A DNA stretch of 7,471 nucleotides. Source: Paracoccaceae bacterium. Its GTDB lineage: Bacteria > Pseudomonadota > Alphaproteobacteria > Rhodobacterales > Rhodobacteraceae. Made by a program: the position numbers and the translations under genes. Within the stretch, counting starts at the first letter, position 1. Each line of letters opens with the position of its first letter. Location of the stretch: NCBI GenBank assembly GCA_015485375.1, contig WFTU01000134.1, forward strand, positions 1 to 7,471, read 5' to 3'. This document shows positions 6,979 through 7,471 of the stretch, in pieces. The notes under the pieces were generated by a model. The model saw nothing but the letters and a program-made list of their open reading frames with translations, did no database searches and had not been told where the DNA came from.

Positions 6979-7471
6979 CAACACTCCCCCAAAGCACCGA
7001 CAAGAAGCTCGGCCTTGTTATCGACCTCGATACCTGCGTCGGCTGCCATGCTTGCGTGATTTCGTGCAAGGAATGGAACACATCGAACTACGGCGCGCCG
7101 CTGTCGGACGTTGACGCCTATGGCGGCAACCCCGTCGGCACGTTCCTGAACCGCGTGCATTCCTTCGAGGTGAAGCAGGAAAACAAACCGGCGCAAGTCA
7201 CGCACTTCCCGAAATCCTGCCTGCATTGCGAGGATGCCCCCTGCGTCACCGTCTGCCCGACCGGCGCGAGCTACAAGCGCGTCGAGGACGGCATCGTTCT
7301 GGTGAACGAGAGCGACTGCATCGGTTGCGGCCTCTGTGCATGGTCCTGCCCCTACGGCGCCCGCGAACTGGACGCGCTCGAAGGGGTGATGAAGAAATGC
7401 ACCCTGTGCGTCGATCGTATCTACAACGAGAACATCCCCGAGCGGGACCGCGTGCCGTCTTGCGTACGCAC
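6975..7471 (+). CDS. soeB: Sulfite dehydrogenase iron-sulfur subunit SoeB, 3' end cut by window edge
   Basis: The first 165 codons of a ferredoxin-like electron-transfer subunit of the DmsB/PsrB/NrfC family; relatives are usually about 200-250 residues, so the C-terminus lies outside. Cysteine groups are Cys21-x2-Cys24-x2-Cys27-x3-Cys31, Cys82-x2-Cys85-x4-Cys90-x3-Cys94, Cys115-x2-Cys118-x2-Cys121-x3-Cys125, and Cys142-x2-Cys145 followed by Cys163, with the rest of the fourth group expected further on. This is the standard pattern for four 4Fe-4S clusters. There is no signal peptide, in agreement with a cytoplasmic location beside SoeA. The subunit would carry electrons from the molybdenum site to a membrane subunit (SoeC, of the DmsC/NrfD kind), which should be the next gene. 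The start is fixed by the ATGA overlap and a good ribosome binding site. The family assignment is firm; the specific Soe role rests on the partner gene. Confidence 0.87.
   Translation, partial: MTTLPQSTDKKLGLVIDLDTCVGCHACVISCKEWNTSNYGAPLSDVDAYGGNPVGTFLNRVHSFEVKQENKPAQVTHFPKSCLHCEDAPCVTVCPTGASYKRVEDGIVLVNESDCIGCGLCAWSCPYGARELDALEGVMKKCTLCVDRIYNENIPERDRVPSCVR

Noticed and set aside
4357..6984. An 875-codon open frame on the minus strand opposite soeA
   Set aside because: It mirrors the soeA reading frame, has a His/Arg/Val-rich composition without known motifs, and soeA carries all the expected cofactor sites.

Overview
This GC-rich window (7471 bp) looks like chromosomal DNA of an alphaproteobacterium, most likely from the Rhodobacterales/roseobacter group. 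That placement is an inference from the style of the ParC protein and from a sulfite dehydrogenase operon of the kind known in that group. No 16S rRNA or other direct taxonomic marker is present. I see no tRNA, rRNA, CRISPR array, insertion sequence or phage gene.

Layout: (1) 1-472, minus strand: the start and most of a class II (cytochrome c'-type) c-type cytochrome with a hydrophobic N-terminus; its last residues lie outside the window. (2) 473-590: a short divergent intergenic region with a good sigma70-type promoter and ribosome binding site for the cytochrome. (3) 591-2840, plus: parC, topoisomerase IV subunit A, complete. (4) 2911-4005, plus: a TauA-like periplasmic substrate-binding protein with an unusual Ala/Glu-rich C-terminal tail and no transporter partner genes in view. 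(5) 4006-4140: an AT-rich intergenic region with a convincing intrinsic terminator that ends only 20 bp before the next start codon. (6) 4141-6978, plus: the molybdopterin/4Fe-4S catalytic subunit of a cytoplasmic sulfite dehydrogenase (SoeA type). (7) 6975-7471, plus: its ferredoxin-like electron-transfer subunit (SoeB type), overlapping soeA by 4 bp and cut by the window end. The membrane subunit SoeC is expected just beyond.

How the genes fit together: SoeABC oxidises sulfite to sulfate at the cytoplasmic face and passes electrons to the membrane quinone pool. Sulfite is the end product of taurine and other sulfonate degradation, so a TauA-like binding protein beside soeAB makes biological sense, although the terminator between them argues against a simple operon. 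The cytochrome is another redox protein nearby, but nothing in the sequence ties it to sulfite oxidation. parC is housekeeping. Codon use alternates along the window: the cytochrome and soeAB genes strongly prefer GGC for glycine, whereas parC and especially the tauA-like gene use many GGG codons.

I found no clear evidence of a wholly new system. The points most worth a second look are the terminator-like hairpin in the probable soeA leader, the orphan TauA-like protein with its tail, and the alanine at the quinolone-contact position of ParC.
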